14,524 nt of DNA, taken from positions 1 through 14,524 of the forward strand of contig JAJYPG010000002.1 of NCBI GenBank assembly GCA_021795535.1, written 5' to 3'. The notes under the pieces are model-generated. The model did not search any database, was not told the DNA's origin, and worked only from the letters and a program-made list of their open reading frames with translations. This document shows positions 1-8,135 of the stretch, piece by piece; positions within the stretch are counted from its first letter, which is position 1; each line of letters opens with the position of its first letter. Made by a program: the position numbers and the translations under genes. This DNA comes from Planctomycetota bacterium. GTDB lineage: Bacteria; Planctomycetota; Phycisphaerae; WQYP01.

Positions 1-1407
1 GGTGACGTGGTGCGGGTCGAGGCCGCCGACACGCACAAGGGTGTGGGGCATGAAGGCACGGCCCAGCGCTTTGCTTATGGAATGCCCATCGTGCGAACCT
101 GGTGGAAGCTGCTGGGGTCCAAGCCGATTAACACACTGGTTCAGCGATCCATCGCTCACAGTCCCACCATTGCTCAGGCCCTGGCCACCTTACAGGAGGC
201 ACGCCAGAATACACTGGCAATTGATGGCGAAGGCTGGCCGCAGGTTTCCTTGACTGGCGGTGGCAATCGGCAGCGGTTAAGCGGTGCGCAGTTCGGCGGT
301 CCGACACGAATACTTTCGCTTTATACCGGACAGGTAAATGTTGTCTACACACCGGACTTGTTTGGTCTGAACAAACTCGCCCGTCACCAGACTCGCGCCC
401 TTGAAGATGCGCAGCGGTATAACCTTCAGGAGGCCTACCTGACGCTGGAGGGCAACACGGTTTCCGATGCGATACTGCTGGCGTCGTATGAAGCACAAGT
501 TCGCACCACCCAAAGCCTTGTCGCCATTCAGCAACGCATTTTGAATCTGATAAATCAGCAGTACAAATTAGGCGCCGTGACTTATTTGAGTGTTCTGAAT
601 CAGGAAACGCTGCTGCAGACCACCAAAGCAAAAATCCCGCCACTAGAGCAATCGCTGGAGGCGGTGCGCCATGCTCTGGCGGTGCTGGTGGGTACAATTC
701 CCTCTGAGGCGGCGCTGCCGGCCATTCGCCTTAGGCGCCTGAAATTACCCCTGGTTATTCCCGTCTCTCTGCCATCAGTGCTGACGCGAAATCGCCCGGA
801 CATTAAGCTCGCGGAAGCGGAATTACGCGCGGATAACGCCTCTATTGGCGTGGCGATTGCCAGAATGTATCCGACCGTGCAGTTGACCGGCGACCTTGGT
901 TTTGAAAATGGCAAAATTCCGGACTTCTTTAATGCCTCAAGCATGATCTGGAATTTGGCGGCCAATGCCAGTGTGACGCTGTTTGACGGGGGAACCCTTA
1001 TCGCCAATAAGCGGGCCGCACAGGCCGCTTTCAGAGCTCAGCTTGCAGCCTATCAATCCACGGTGCTTTCGGCCTTTCAACAGGTGGCTGATGCCCTTCG
1101 CGCCGTGCAGAATGATGCCGCGTCACTGAAGTTTAACCAGGCGGCATATCTGAGTGCCTTACATGCCTTTAATCTGGCCAGACGCCAATATCGGGCCGGT
1201 GCCATTGACTATCTTTCTTTGCTTAACACCCAAACGCAATACCAGCAGGCCGAACTTGGCGTGGTCGCGGCACAGGCGCAGCGCTATCGGGATACCGCAG
1301 CGCTGTTTGTGGCGCTGGGCGGCGGATGGTGGCCAAAACAATATTCCACGATACATGCCCATTTCGCCGCCAGTGGTGAGAAAAAAACTTTGAAAGCCAA
1401 TCCATAA
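1..1407 (+). CDS. RND efflux outer-membrane factor, NodT/OEP family (5' partial)
   Basis: This is the outer-membrane channel of a tripartite drug or metal efflux pump; in the assembled pump it extends the exit duct across the periplasm and outer membrane. The frame is open from base 1, so the true start, with its signal peptide and probable lipobox cysteine, lies left of the window; the GTG codons at 7 and 10 are unlikely starts. The first recognisable family segment is 'TWWKLLGSKPINTLVQRSI', the usual WW-x-x-F/L-G-x-x-x-L-x-x-L opening of mature NodT proteins. Two long alpha-helical OEP repeats follow, each with the typical 'Y..GA..YL.VLN.(E/Q)T' segment: first at about bases 568-612, second at about 1189-1240 ('YRAGAIDYLSLLNTQTQYQQAEL'). 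It ends in TAA, 13 bp before the adaptor gene. About 468 codons are visible, close to full mature length. Family call is firm; the substrate is unknown. Confidence 0.93.
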   Translation, partial: GDVVRVEAADTHKGVGHEGTAQRFAYGMPIVRTWWKLLGSKPINTLVQRSIAHSPTIAQALATLQEARQNTLAIDGEGWPQVSLTGGGNRQRLSGAQFGGPTRILSLYTGQVNVVYTPDLFGLNKLARHQTRALEDAQRYNLQEAYLTLEGNTVSDAILLASYEAQVRTTQSLVAIQQRILNLINQQYKLGAVTYLSVLNQETLLQTTKAKIPPLEQSLEAVRHALAVLVGTIPSEAALPAIRLRRLKLPLVIPVSLPSVLTRNRPDIKLAEAELRADNASIGVAIARMYPTVQLTGDLGFENGKIPDFFNASSMIWNLAANASVTLFDGGTLIANKRAAQAAFRAQLAAYQSTVLSAFQQVADALRAVQNDAASLKFNQAAYLSALHAFNLARRQYRAGAIDYLSLLNTQTQYQQAELGVVAAQAQRYRDTAALFVALGGGWWPKQYSTIHAHFAASGEKKTLKANP

Positions 1408-1420
1408 AGGATATTTTGTC

Positions 1421-2521
1421 ATGTTGAAACGTGTTCTTCTATCTGTATTTCTGCTGGTTATTTTCGGCGGGTTGCTGGTGGCCATTTTCGGAACCAAGGC
1501 CTTTATCAACGGCAAGATCGCCTATGCCATGGCGCACAGGCCGGTGCCGCCCGTGACCGTTTCCACCGGCAAGGCCCAATTAGCATCCTGGCCGGTGAAC
1601 CTGTCCGCGGTGGCTTCGCTTACCGCAGTGCAAAGTGTTGATCTGACCGCCCAAATATCAGGCAATGTGACGGGTCTTTATTTTCATTCCGGTAAAAAGG
1701 TGAAAAAAGGACAGTTACTGCTGCAAATAGATAATTCAACCCAACTTGCGCAACTGCGATTGGATCAGGCGAATCTGGCCTTGGCGCGAACCAATCTCCT
1801 TCGAACGCAAAAGCTGATGAAGTTTCATGCGGCGGCGGAATCGCAGCTTGACACGTTCCGCGCCAATGTGGCATCGGGTCTGGCGCAAGTCCAAGCGGAT
1901 AGCACTACGCTGGCAAAACTGGCTATTCGCGCCCCATTTACCGGATACCTGGGTTTAAGGCAGGTAAGTTTGGGGCAATATGTGGCACCGGGAACATCCA
2001 TTGTTTCACTGAATTCATGGCGACCCATTTACGCGGTCTTTTCCATTCCACAAAATAATATTGCCGCGCTCAAACTTGGACGCAATGTAAGCCTTCGGGT
2101 AAATAGTTTCCCGCAGCGCACGTTCCTTGGCACCATTTCCGCCCTTTCATCACAAGTGGATGTTAATTCGCGCAATATTCAGGTTCAGGCCACCTTTGCC
2201 AACAAACACGAACTGCTTAGGCCCGGCATGTTTGCCGATGTATCCGTGGCCACGGGAAGAGTGCTGCATATAACGGTGGTTCCCGCTGTGGCTGTTGCGT
2301 TCAGTACCTTCGGCGACTATGTGTACGTGGTTGACAAGAGCGGACATGGAAAAAAGGTTGTTCTTACATCGCGGCAAATTCTGGTGCATACTGGAGAGCA
2401 GAGGGGAAAAATGGTGGCCATAACATCGGGAATCAAACCGGGGGAAGAGATTATTACCGGCGGGCAGATCAAGCTGCATCCTGGTGCCGTTATTTTAATT
2501 AATAATTCCATCAAGCCATGA
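1421..2521 (+). CDS. RND efflux periplasmic adaptor (HlyD/MFP family)
   Basis: This 366-aa membrane-fusion protein links the inner-membrane pump to the outer-membrane channel. Residues 5-25 form one hydrophobic segment, either an uncleaved anchor or a signal sequence; no lipobox cysteine is seen. The two halves of the lipoyl-like domain are at about 72-105 ('SGNVTGLYFHSGKKVKKGQ', ending in LLLQID) and 165-196 ('LAIRAPFTGYLGLRQVSLG'). Between them, residues 107-160 form a Leu/Ala/Gln-rich helical hairpin. Beta-barrel and membrane-proximal domains follow, including 'LRPGMFADVSV'. The ATG follows an AAAGGA ribosome site at 1406-1411. It sits between the channel and pump genes, 15 bp before the pump start, so the three are almost certainly one operon. 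The low-GC reaches and clean frame fit a resident chromosomal gene. Confidence 0.95.
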   Translation: MLKRVLLSVFLLVIFGGLLVAIFGTKAFINGKIAYAMAHRPVPPVTVSTGKAQLASWPVNLSAVASLTAVQSVDLTAQISGNVTGLYFHSGKKVKKGQLLLQIDNSTQLAQLRLDQANLALARTNLLRTQKLMKFHAAAESQLDTFRANVASGLAQVQADSTTLAKLAIRAPFTGYLGLRQVSLGQYVAPGTSIVSLNSWRPIYAVFSIPQNNIAALKLGRNVSLRVNSFPQRTFLGTISALSSQVDVNSRNIQVQATFANKHELLRPGMFADVSVATGRVLHITVVPAVAVAFSTFGDYVYVVDKSGHGKKVVLTSRQILVHTGEQRGKMVAITSGIKPGEEIITGGQIKLHPGAVILINNSIKP

Positions 2522-2536
2522 GCAGGATTCGGATTC

Positions 2537-5500
2537 ATGAAATTTACTGATATTTTTGTTAAACGCTGGGTTCTGGCCTGCGCAATCAACCTGATTATTC
2601 TGATCATGGGTGTGCGCTCGTGGCTTGGCATGACGGTGCGGGAATACCCGAACATCATTAATGCGGTGGTTACCGTCACGACATCCTATCCCGGTGCCAG
2701 CCCGGAAATTGTTCAGGGATTTATTACCGCTCGCCTGGAGCAGGCTATTGCCCAGGCCCCGAATATAGACTACATGACCGCGACGAGTTCAGAGAGCACA
2801 TCGTCAATCCAAGTATACATGAAGCTCAACACTAATCCGAGTTCCGCAGTGGCACAAATTCTGGCCAAGGTAAAACAGGTGGCCAGCCAGCTTCCGCCGC
2901 AGAGCCAATCCCCTGTGATTAACGAAACCGTGGGAGACTCACGGCCGCTGATGTATCTGGCTTTTTACAGCAAGACCATGAATCAGCAGCAGATTGTGGA
3001 TTATCTGCTGCGTGTGGTGCAACCGCAGGTGCAGGCCATTCCCGGTGTAAGCCAGGCGCAAATTCTGCCTCCGGGAACCGGTTCCAGCGGCAACAGTTAC
3101 GCCGTGCGCGTTTGGCTGCATCCGAATAAAATGGCGGCACTGGATATAACGGCTTCGGATGTTTCAACAGCTTTGGCCCAAAACAATTACATTTCCGCGG
3201 TGGGACGGATAAAAGGTGTGAACATCGCCAAGGTTATTACCGCGACAACTTCGCTTAATAACATTGGGGAGTTTCAAAATTTGATCGTTCGTTACGTCAA
3301 TGGGGCACCGATACGCCTCAAAGATGTCGCGCGCGTCTCGCTTGGGGCGCAAAGCTATAATTCCGCGGTATTTCTCAATGGCATTCCGGCCACATTCATT
3401 GGCATCACACCAACGCCCGATGCCAATGACCTGACGGTGGCGCATCAGGCCCATATTTTATTCCGGCACATTAAAAAAACAGTTCCCAGCGGCATGCACG
3501 CGACTATTGGTTATGACGGAAGTATTTACATTACGAGTGCCATTCAAGATGTTTATTACACTGTGGGCATCACACTGGCCATTGTGGTGCTGGTGGTTTT
3601 CCTTTTTCTGGGGTCGCTGCGTTCCCTGTTGATTCCGATGGTGGCGATTCCACTTTCGGTTCTGGGTGCGGGTATTTTCATGATGGCTGTCGGATTTTCC
3701 ATCAATTTGCTCACGCTGCTGGCGGTTATTCTGGCCATTGGACTGGTGGTGGATGATGCGATTATTATGGCGGAGAATATTCATAGACATATAGATGAAG
3801 GACTTACACCATTTGATGCCGCAATCAAGGGCGCTCGTGAACTTGCCGGACCGATTGTGGTTATGTCCACCACTTTGGCGGCGGTGTTTGCCCCCATCGG
3901 CTTTATGGGCGGCCTGACAGGAAGCCTGTTTACTGAATTCGCCTTCACGCTTGTTTTCACTGTTCTTATTTCCATGGTTGTCGCTCTTACTCTTTCCCCC
4001 ATGATGGGCAGTAAACTGCTCAGGCCCGGCAAGGAACATGGTCTGGCCCATTTCCTCGACGCGCTCTTTGCCAGACTGCGCCATGTTTATGACATCTCTC
4101 TGGAAATAGTGCTTGATATCAGACCTGTTGTACTGGTGATTGCCGTGGCGGTTTTTATCAGCATTCCGTTTCTTGTGCTGGGCGCAAAAAGCGAACTGGC
4201 ACCCACCGAAGATCAGGGCATCCTCTTTTTCACCGCCACCGGCCCACCCACCGCGACCCTGCATTATATGAATACCTACGCCACGCAAATTCGTAATATT
4301 TGCAAAAGTTTTCCCGAATCGGACAACATCTTCCAGGTCAATGGGTTCTCGCCTGTTGCGCCAGGGCAGAATACCCTGATCGGCGGTATGCTGCTTAAGC
4401 CATGGAACCAGCGGAAAAAAACACAAATGCAGATTCAACCTCTGCTGCAAAAAAAACTCGCCACTGTTGCGGGATTGCAGGTGACCGCTTTTCCGCTGGC
4501 TTCCTTGCCGGGCACGCCGATGGGTCTGCCTGTGCAATTTGTGGTAACCTCTACCAAAGGTTACAAAGACCTGGACCTTGCGGCCAACAATCTCATCTTG
4601 CACGCCTATAAAAGTGGGCTGTTCCTTTTTGTCACCAAAGACCTGCGTTATAACAATCCGCAGATCAAACTGATCATCCATCGTAGCATTGCCTCGGCTT
4701 TGGGCTTGAACATGACGCAGATCGGCCTGGACCTTGAGCCGCTGCTGGGCGGAAACTTCGTCAACCGTTTTGACCTGCAGGGACGCAGCTATAAGGTTAT
4801 TCCGCAGCTTGCCGATCCGCGGCGCGCCACCTCGCAAATGCTCAAGAATTATTACGCCCGCACCGCTTCCGGAGCCATGGTCCCTTTTTCCACCTTTATG
4901 ACCATTCACCATGTGGTGCGTCCTGAATTTTTGCCGCAATTTCAGCAGCAGAACGCCGTTACCATCCAGGCCCTGCCCAGACCCGGTGTGAGTATGGGAC
5001 AGGCGCTGACATTCCTGAAGAACGAAAAGCAGAAACTCTATCCGACTGGCTACGGAATTGATTACAGTTCCGCGTCACGCCAGTTCATCAAGGAGGGAAG
5101 TGGCATTTATATCACCTTTCTGCTGGCGGTGGTGCTGGTGTTCCTGCTGATGGCGGCACAGTTTGAAAGTTTCCGCGATCCGCTGATTGTATTATTTACC
5201 GTTCCCATGTCGATATTTGGTGCGATTTCATTTCTGTATCTGGGCGTTAGTACCCTCAATATTTATACCCAGGTCGGTTTGATCACGCTGATCGGGCTGA
5301 TCACCAAGCAGGGTATTTTGATTGTGGAATTTGCCAACCGCGTACAGGAAGAAGAAGGCCTGGACCGCAGGGCCGCCGTCATTAAGGCTTCAAGTGTGCG
5401 CTTGCGGCCCATTCTTATGACGACCGGAGCCATGGTTTGTGGTGTTGTGCCGCTGCTTGTCGCGTCAGGTGCCGGTGCCGTAAGCCGCTTTGACATGGGT

Positions 5501-5641
5501 CTTATGATTGCCAGCGGGCTGTCTGTCGGCTGTCTGTTTTCGCTGTACGTTATACCGGTGGTTTATACCTACATCGCCAGTGTAAAGCCGCGGGTAAAAC
5601 CGGTTGCCGCCGCACCCGAACAGGCCATGCCGCAAGGCTGA
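2537..5641 (+). CDS. RND multidrug efflux permease (HAE1/AcrB-like family)
   Basis: This 1034-aa inner-membrane proton/substrate antiporter drives the efflux pump. The layout is the classic duplicated one: TM1 at about 10-30, a periplasmic porter loop to about 335, TM2-TM6 at about 340-490, TM7 at about 528-548, a second porter loop to about 855, and TM8-TM12 at about 857-1012. The proton-relay residues are present: the Asp pair D406-D407 in 'IGLVVDDAIIMAENIHRH' (TM4) and K924 in 'GLITKQGILIVEF' (TM10), matching D407, D408 and K940 of AcrB. The length is typical. The start ATG follows a GCAGGA site (2523-2527) soon after the adaptor's TGA. The signature points to hydrophobic/amphiphilic efflux rather than heavy-metal CzcA pumps, but the substrate cannot be read from sequence. 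There is no frameshift or missing motif. Confidence 0.96.
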   Translation: MKFTDIFVKRWVLACAINLIILIMGVRSWLGMTVREYPNIINAVVTVTTSYPGASPEIVQGFITARLEQAIAQAPNIDYMTATSSESTSSIQVYMKLNTNPSSAVAQILAKVKQVASQLPPQSQSPVINETVGDSRPLMYLAFYSKTMNQQQIVDYLLRVVQPQVQAIPGVSQAQILPPGTGSSGNSYAVRVWLHPNKMAALDITASDVSTALAQNNYISAVGRIKGVNIAKVITATTSLNNIGEFQNLIVRYVNGAPIRLKDVARVSLGAQSYNSAVFLNGIPATFIGITPTPDANDLTVAHQAHILFRHIKKTVPSGMHATIGYDGSIYITSAIQDVYYTVGITLAIVVLVVFLFLGSLRSLLIPMVAIPLSVLGAGIFMMAVGFSINLLTLLAVILAIGLVVDDAIIMAENIHRHIDEGLTPFDAAIKGARELAGPIVVMSTTLAAVFAPIGFMGGLTGSLFTEFAFTLVFTVLISMVVALTLSPMMGSKLLRPGKEHGLAHFLDALFARLRHVYDISLEIVLDIRPVVLVIAVAVFISIPFLVLGAKSELAPTEDQGILFFTATGPPTATLHYMNTYATQIRNICKSFPESDNIFQVNGFSPVAPGQNTLIGGMLLKPWNQRKKTQMQIQPLLQKKLATVAGLQVTAFPLASLPGTPMGLPVQFVVTSTKGYKDLDLAANNLILHAYKSGLFLFVTKDLRYNNPQIKLIIHRSIASALGLNMTQIGLDLEPLLGGNFVNRFDLQGRSYKVIPQLADPRRATSQMLKNYYARTASGAMVPFSTFMTIHHVVRPEFLPQFQQQNAVTIQALPRPGVSMGQALTFLKNEKQKLYPTGYGIDYSSASRQFIKEGSGIYITFLLAVVLVFLLMAAQFESFRDPLIVLFTVPMSIFGAISFLYLGVSTLNIYTQVGLITLIGLITKQGILIVEFANRVQEEEGLDRRAAVIKASSVRLRPILMTTGAMVCGVVPLLVASGAGAVSRFDMGLMIASGLSVGCLFSLYVIPVVYTYIASVKPRVKPVAAAPEQAMPQG

Positions 5642-5683
5642 TACTTGCGGATAAAACACGCCATGCGCCATGCCTCCCGTCAA

Positions 5684-5699
5684 AACCGCACAAGCGGTT
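5684..5699 (+). terminator. weak hairpin after the efflux operon
   Basis: AACCGC (5684-5689) and GCGGTT (5694-5699) form a perfect 6-bp stem with an ACAA loop, 43 bp after the pump stop codon. Only CTTGG follows, not a T-run, so it is a poor intrinsic terminator. It could still mark the end of the efflux transcript. The rest of 5642-5745 holds no gene; 5657-5673 contains a tandem CGCCATG repeat. Confidence 0.35.
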
Positions 5700-5700
5700 C

Positions 5701-5730
5701 TTGGACGCATTGGCCGAATTATGCTACCAT
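5701..5730 (+). promoter_or_regulatory. possible promoter of the tRNA-Arg gene
   Basis: TTGGAC (5701-5706) and TACCAT (5725-5730) are separated by 18 bp, with the tRNA starting 16 bp downstream. The -10 match is imperfect, and TATGCT at 5720-5725 is an alternative with poor spacing. This is offered only because an intact tRNA gene needs a nearby promoter if it is not cotranscribed with the efflux operon. Confidence 0.28.
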
Positions 5731-5745
5731 TGCTTTTCTGTTGCA

Positions 5746-5819
5746 GCGCTAGTAGCTCAATTGGATAGAGCGTTGGCCTCCGAAGCCAAAGGTTGCAGGT
5801 TCGACTCCCGCCTGGCGCA
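5746..5819 (+). tRNA. tRNA-Arg (anticodon CCG)
   Basis: The cloverleaf is complete. The acceptor stem is GCGCTAG (5746-5752) with CTGGCGC (5812-5818), including one T-G wobble. The D-stem is GCTC/GAGC and the anticodon stem is TTGGC/GCCAA. The loop CTCCGAA (5778-5784) puts CCG at 5780-5782, which reads the arginine codon CGG. The T-arm is GCAGG-TTCGACT-CCCGC, with an A-C mismatch at its third pair (5797/5809). The discriminator is A5819; CCA is not encoded. The 3' half is the insertion site of the element on the right, and the integrase reading frame runs through this gene on the other strand. Confidence 0.95.
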
Positions 5820-7308
5820 ATTCACTTTTACCCGGTAAAACATGTTCAAAGCCCTTGTTTGCAAGGGTTTGCTGATTGTCGGCTTGCGTTGCTACGGCGC
5901 TACCAGGCGCTACCGTGCGCTTAGTTTCCGTACCCAAAAGCGCCCCATTGCGCGCCATACTGGTTACACTTTCGCGAATCGCTCCCGGTGCCGGTTCGGC
6001 ATTTACTGGCCGGTTATCCGTGCCGGTTCGCAAGGCTATGGCGGTCTGCCGCTCGGCTTGCGGCTTGTCCAGCCCCGGCAGGTTGTCCAGTGCCCGGCTT
6101 GTGTCGGCCATGCCAACGTGCGAATAAACCGCAAAGGTCAGTTTTGGGTCGCTATGCCTTGCCAACTCTTGGCAGACTTTTACGGTCGCATTGCTTTTGA
6201 CCAGCCGGGTTATGTACGTATGCCGCAAGGCGTGAAAGTCGGCGTATCGGCCAGCGGCATCAACGTAGGGTATGCCAGCGGCGGCAAGGTCGGCTTGAAT
6301 CAGTTTGAACGCCTTATCGGGCATCGGGAATGCCGGTTGGCCAGCGGCCGTGCCAGCCAGATAGCCCCGCAAAGTATCGGCCAGGTCTTGGCGTATTGGT
6401 TGAATATCTTCGCGCCGGTGCTTGCTGAATCCGGCTTTGACCGTGATTGTCGGCGGGGTATCGTCCAGCCGGAAACTTTCCAGCGTCAGGCTTTCAATTT
6501 CCGCCTTGCGAAAGCCGGTGCCCACGGCAACGCGATACAGCATGGCCCTTGCCGGCCCGGCAATGCCAAGGATTGTCGGCCCAGTTTCGGCGGCGGCAAT
6601 CAAGGCGTTTACTTCGTCATCGCTCAAAGCCCGGCGGTCATGGCGGCGATCCGTGCGGGCATTAAACTTTGACAGGTGCGCCAGCGGGTCGGCTTGCATC
6701 CGCCCATCGCGGCAAGCCCAATGCGTAAACGATTTCACGGCCTTGATTGAATGGTTGCAGGTTTGCAGGCTCGCGCCCTTGGTCATCGCGGGCGGTTGGC
6801 CCGGCGTATCGCCAGCCTTGGCGGGTTTTGCCTTTGGCTTGCGCAGCTCGGCAATGGCGGTTTGCACCTTGCCCGGTTGCAGGTCGGTTAAAAATTTAGC
6901 GTTGCAGAAAGTGAATATCCGCAAAGCGTTGTTGTGCATTGTCATGGCGTGCAAAGGCGTCAAGCCCCGTCCTAACATGGCGGCCTTCCAGTCGGCAGCG
7001 TGCTTGCTCAAGGGTTCGCCCGCGGCCAGCGTATGGCCTTGCAGCAGGCCCCATCGGGTTAAAACCTTCGCGGTTTGGTGCGGCAGGGTTTCAATCCACT
7101 TCGTGGTATCTTCCGGCAGGGTTTCGCCACTTGCCCGCAAGTTAATCAGGCGTTGGACGTTGCGGCCAAGCGCTTCCGTCAGGCGTTCATTCTCAAAGCC
7201 CGGCAGCCGCATTACCCGGCCCGCGGCGGTGCGGAGTTCGGCGTAAAACTTGTCATAAGGCAGCCTTTTGCCATCAGCGGCCCGGCGTGTTGGTTTGAAT
7301 ACTCGCAT
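5749..7308 (-). CDS. tyrosine recombinase / integrase with tRNA-encoded C-terminus
   Basis: This 519-aa site-specific recombinase would insert and excise the element at tRNA-Arg. An N-terminal SAM-like, core-binding region covers about 100-215. The catalytic domain covers about 225-405 and has all expected residues: R267 ('GTGFRKAEIESL'), K296 ('SKHRRE'), H359 and R362 in 'HALRHTYITRL', H385 ('ELARHSDPKL') and the nucleophile Y395 ('YSHVGM'). Phrases such as 'RAMLYRVAVGTGFR' and 'VKVCQELARHS' are, from memory, typical of Planctomycetota integrases. A tail of about 110 residues follows the catalytic domain. Its last 23 residues (497-519, containing 'GVEPATFGFGGQRS') are the antisense of the tRNA gene, and the stop codon lies in the acceptor stem. 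The start ATG has an AGGTG ribosome site five bases upstream and lies 20 bp after the toxin gene. Confidence 0.95.
   Translation of the reverse strand: MRVFKPTRRAADGKRLPYDKFYAELRTAAGRVMRLPGFENERLTEALGRNVQRLINLRASGETLPEDTTKWIETLPHQTAKVLTRWGLLQGHTLAAGEPLSKHAADWKAAMLGRGLTPLHAMTMHNNALRIFTFCNAKFLTDLQPGKVQTAIAELRKPKAKPAKAGDTPGQPPAMTKGASLQTCNHSIKAVKSFTHWACRDGRMQADPLAHLSKFNARTDRRHDRRALSDDEVNALIAAAETGPTILGIAGPARAMLYRVAVGTGFRKAEIESLTLESFRLDDTPPTITVKAGFSKHRREDIQPIRQDLADTLRGYLAGTAAGQPAFPMPDKAFKLIQADLAAAGIPYVDAAGRYADFHALRHTYITRLVKSNATVKVCQELARHSDPKLTFAVYSHVGMADTSRALDNLPGLDKPQAERQTAIALRTGTDNRPVNAEPAPGAIRESVTSMARNGALLGTETKRTVAPGSAVATQADNQQTLANKGFEHVLPGKSELRQAGVEPATFGFGGQRSIQLSY
5780..5820. other. probable left attachment site (attL) in the tRNA-Arg 3' half
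   Basis: A tyrosine integrase gene abuts the tRNA 3' end and is oriented towards it, the standard arrangement for elements that insert in tRNA genes and restore the gene's 3' part. The crossover core is inferred to lie between the anticodon loop and the 3' end. Its exact limits cannot be set because the matching right-end copy is not inside the window. Confidence 0.6.
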
Positions 7309-7328
7309 GATTCACCTGCTTTTGCTTA

Positions 7329-7595
7329 TTAAAATTCCCGGTAGACTTCGCGGCGGTGGCCAATAGTCAGAACGTATACCGTTATCTCACGGTCGTGAAT
7401 TTCATACACGATGCGGTAATCGCCAACACGGATGCGCCATAAGTCTTCACAGCCAGCCATTTTCACAACATTGTCCGGGCGCGGATTAGTTGCCAGTTCG
7501 TCCAGTCGCTCTAAAATCCGCCGTTGCATATCCCTTGGCAGTTTGTGCAGAACCTTGTCAGCGGACGGTCTGATAGTCACGCGGTACGCGGCCAT
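7329..7595 (-). CDS. RelE/ParE-superfamily toxin
   Basis: This 88-aa basic protein would be the toxin of a type II toxin-antitoxin pair; RelE-fold toxins mostly cleave mRNA on the ribosome. The sequence has the family's usual order: N-terminal strand 'YRVTIRPSADKVLHKLP', a helical hairpin 'RRILERLDELATNP', the strand pair 'DLWRIRVGDYRIVYEI', and the C-terminal 'VLTIGHRREVYREF'. The basic residues of 'WRIRVGDYR' and 'GHRREVYR' are where active-site and RNA contacts fall in relatives. Its ATG shares one base with the antitoxin stop (TAATG, 7597-7593), so translation is probably coupled. The -VY- ending is most like the RelE/StbE branch. Whether it is mRNA-cleaving or a ParE-type gyrase poison is not decided by sequence alone, but RelE is favoured. 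Confidence 0.93.
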   Translation of the reverse strand: MAAYRVTIRPSADKVLHKLPRDMQRRILERLDELATNPRPDNVVKMAGCEDLWRIRVGDYRIVYEIHDREITVYVLTIGHRREVYREF

Positions 7596-7843
7596 TACTC
7601 ACCTTTTTCCAGCCGAGCCTTGGCCCGCTCCAAGGTTATACCGCCAGTTTCCTTGCGGGCCTTTAACGCGGCTTTCAGGTCGGCCCGGTTTTCCAACTCT
7701 TCCAGCAGCTTCAGGTCGCTTATACTCACCAGCGCCGCAGTGGGCTTTCCATCGCGGGCCAGAATGAAGCGTTCGCTGGCGTATGCGGCCCGGTTCAATG
7801 TGTCGGCCATGTTGTTTCTGAATTGTGCAATGCTCAATTCCAT
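7595..7843 (-). CDS. Phd/YefM-family antitoxin
   Basis: This 82-aa antitoxin would bind and neutralise the RelE-like toxin and repress its own promoter. The N-terminal half ('MELSIAQFRNNMADTLNRA', then 'RDGKPTAALVSISDLKLLEELE') is the Phd/YefM DNA-binding fold. The charged C-terminal helix ('LKARKETGGITLERAKARLE') is the expected toxin-wrapping segment. The ATG follows a clear AGGAG ribosome site (7852-7856). The promoter directly upstream has palindromes around its -10 box, as expected for autoregulation. The pair is the only part of the element with an obvious promoter of its own and probably stabilises the element after excision. Confidence 0.92.
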   Translation of the reverse strand: MELSIAQFRNNMADTLNRAAYASERFILARDGKPTAALVSISDLKLLEELENRADLKAALKARKETGGITLERAKARLEKGE

Positions 7844-7859
7844 AAGTGTGGCTCCTATA

Positions 7860-7900
7860 AGTTATAACTACCATTATAGGTAGTGCGGCCATAATGTCAA
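7860..7900 (-). promoter_or_regulatory. toxin-antitoxin promoter with palindromic operators
   Basis: On the - strand a perfect -35 box TTGACA (7900-7895) is followed after 16 bp by a perfect -10 box TATAAT (7878-7873). The -10 is flanked exactly by the inverted repeat ACTACC/GGTAGT (7867-7872 and 7879-7884). Overlapping it is the perfect palindrome AGTTATAACT (7860-7869), around the expected transcription start. This layout fits an antitoxin-bound operator that blocks the -10 region. A third palindrome, ATTGGCCAAT, lies at 7920-7929, just upstream of the -35. Confidence 0.78.
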
Positions 7901-7956
7901 GCACAATGCCATCCGGTCGATTGGCCAATAAGTTTTGTTTATGGCACGGCCCGTTG

Positions 7957-8121
7957 CTATTGGGCATTGGATACCGCCTTTTTAGTGCTAAAAAGCGCCA
8001 CTTCCGGCCAAATAACCGTTAATTGACGGGAAATTTCGGCAGCCAGCTCTTCGAGCTCGCCCAGCAGTCGCCGCATGGCGGCCAAAAGTTCGGCGTTGGT
8101 GACGGTCGGTTGCGTGGTCAT
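7957..8121 (-). CDS. small helical protein of unknown function
   Basis: This 54-aa protein begins MTTQPTVTNAELL. It has a strongly amphipathic, Leu/Glu-rich centre ('LLAAMRRLLGELEELAAEIS') that could form a coiled coil or dimerise. I do not recognise a family. The start ATG at 8121 has an AGGGGG ribosome site about eight bases upstream. An in-frame TTG at 8139 overlaps the stop of the preceding ParB/Topo VI-A-like gene but has no such site. The gene lies 15 bp after that stop, so it probably belongs to the same transcript and may act with the larger protein. Its small size leaves some doubt that it is real. Confidence 0.6.
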   Translation of the reverse strand: MTTQPTVTNAELLAAMRRLLGELEELAAEISRQLTVIWPEVALFSTKKAVSNAQ

Positions 8122-8135
8122 TACAAGCCCCCTGT

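Noticed and set aside
3458..4939. 493-aa open frame on the - strand
   Set aside because: It is the antisense of the intact RND pump gene; the protein is rich in His/Gln/Asn with no domain, as expected of a shadow frame.
5842..7246. Long + strand frames (276 and 274 aa)
   Set aside because: They lie opposite the integrase, whose catalytic residues are all present; the + strand products have no recognisable motif.
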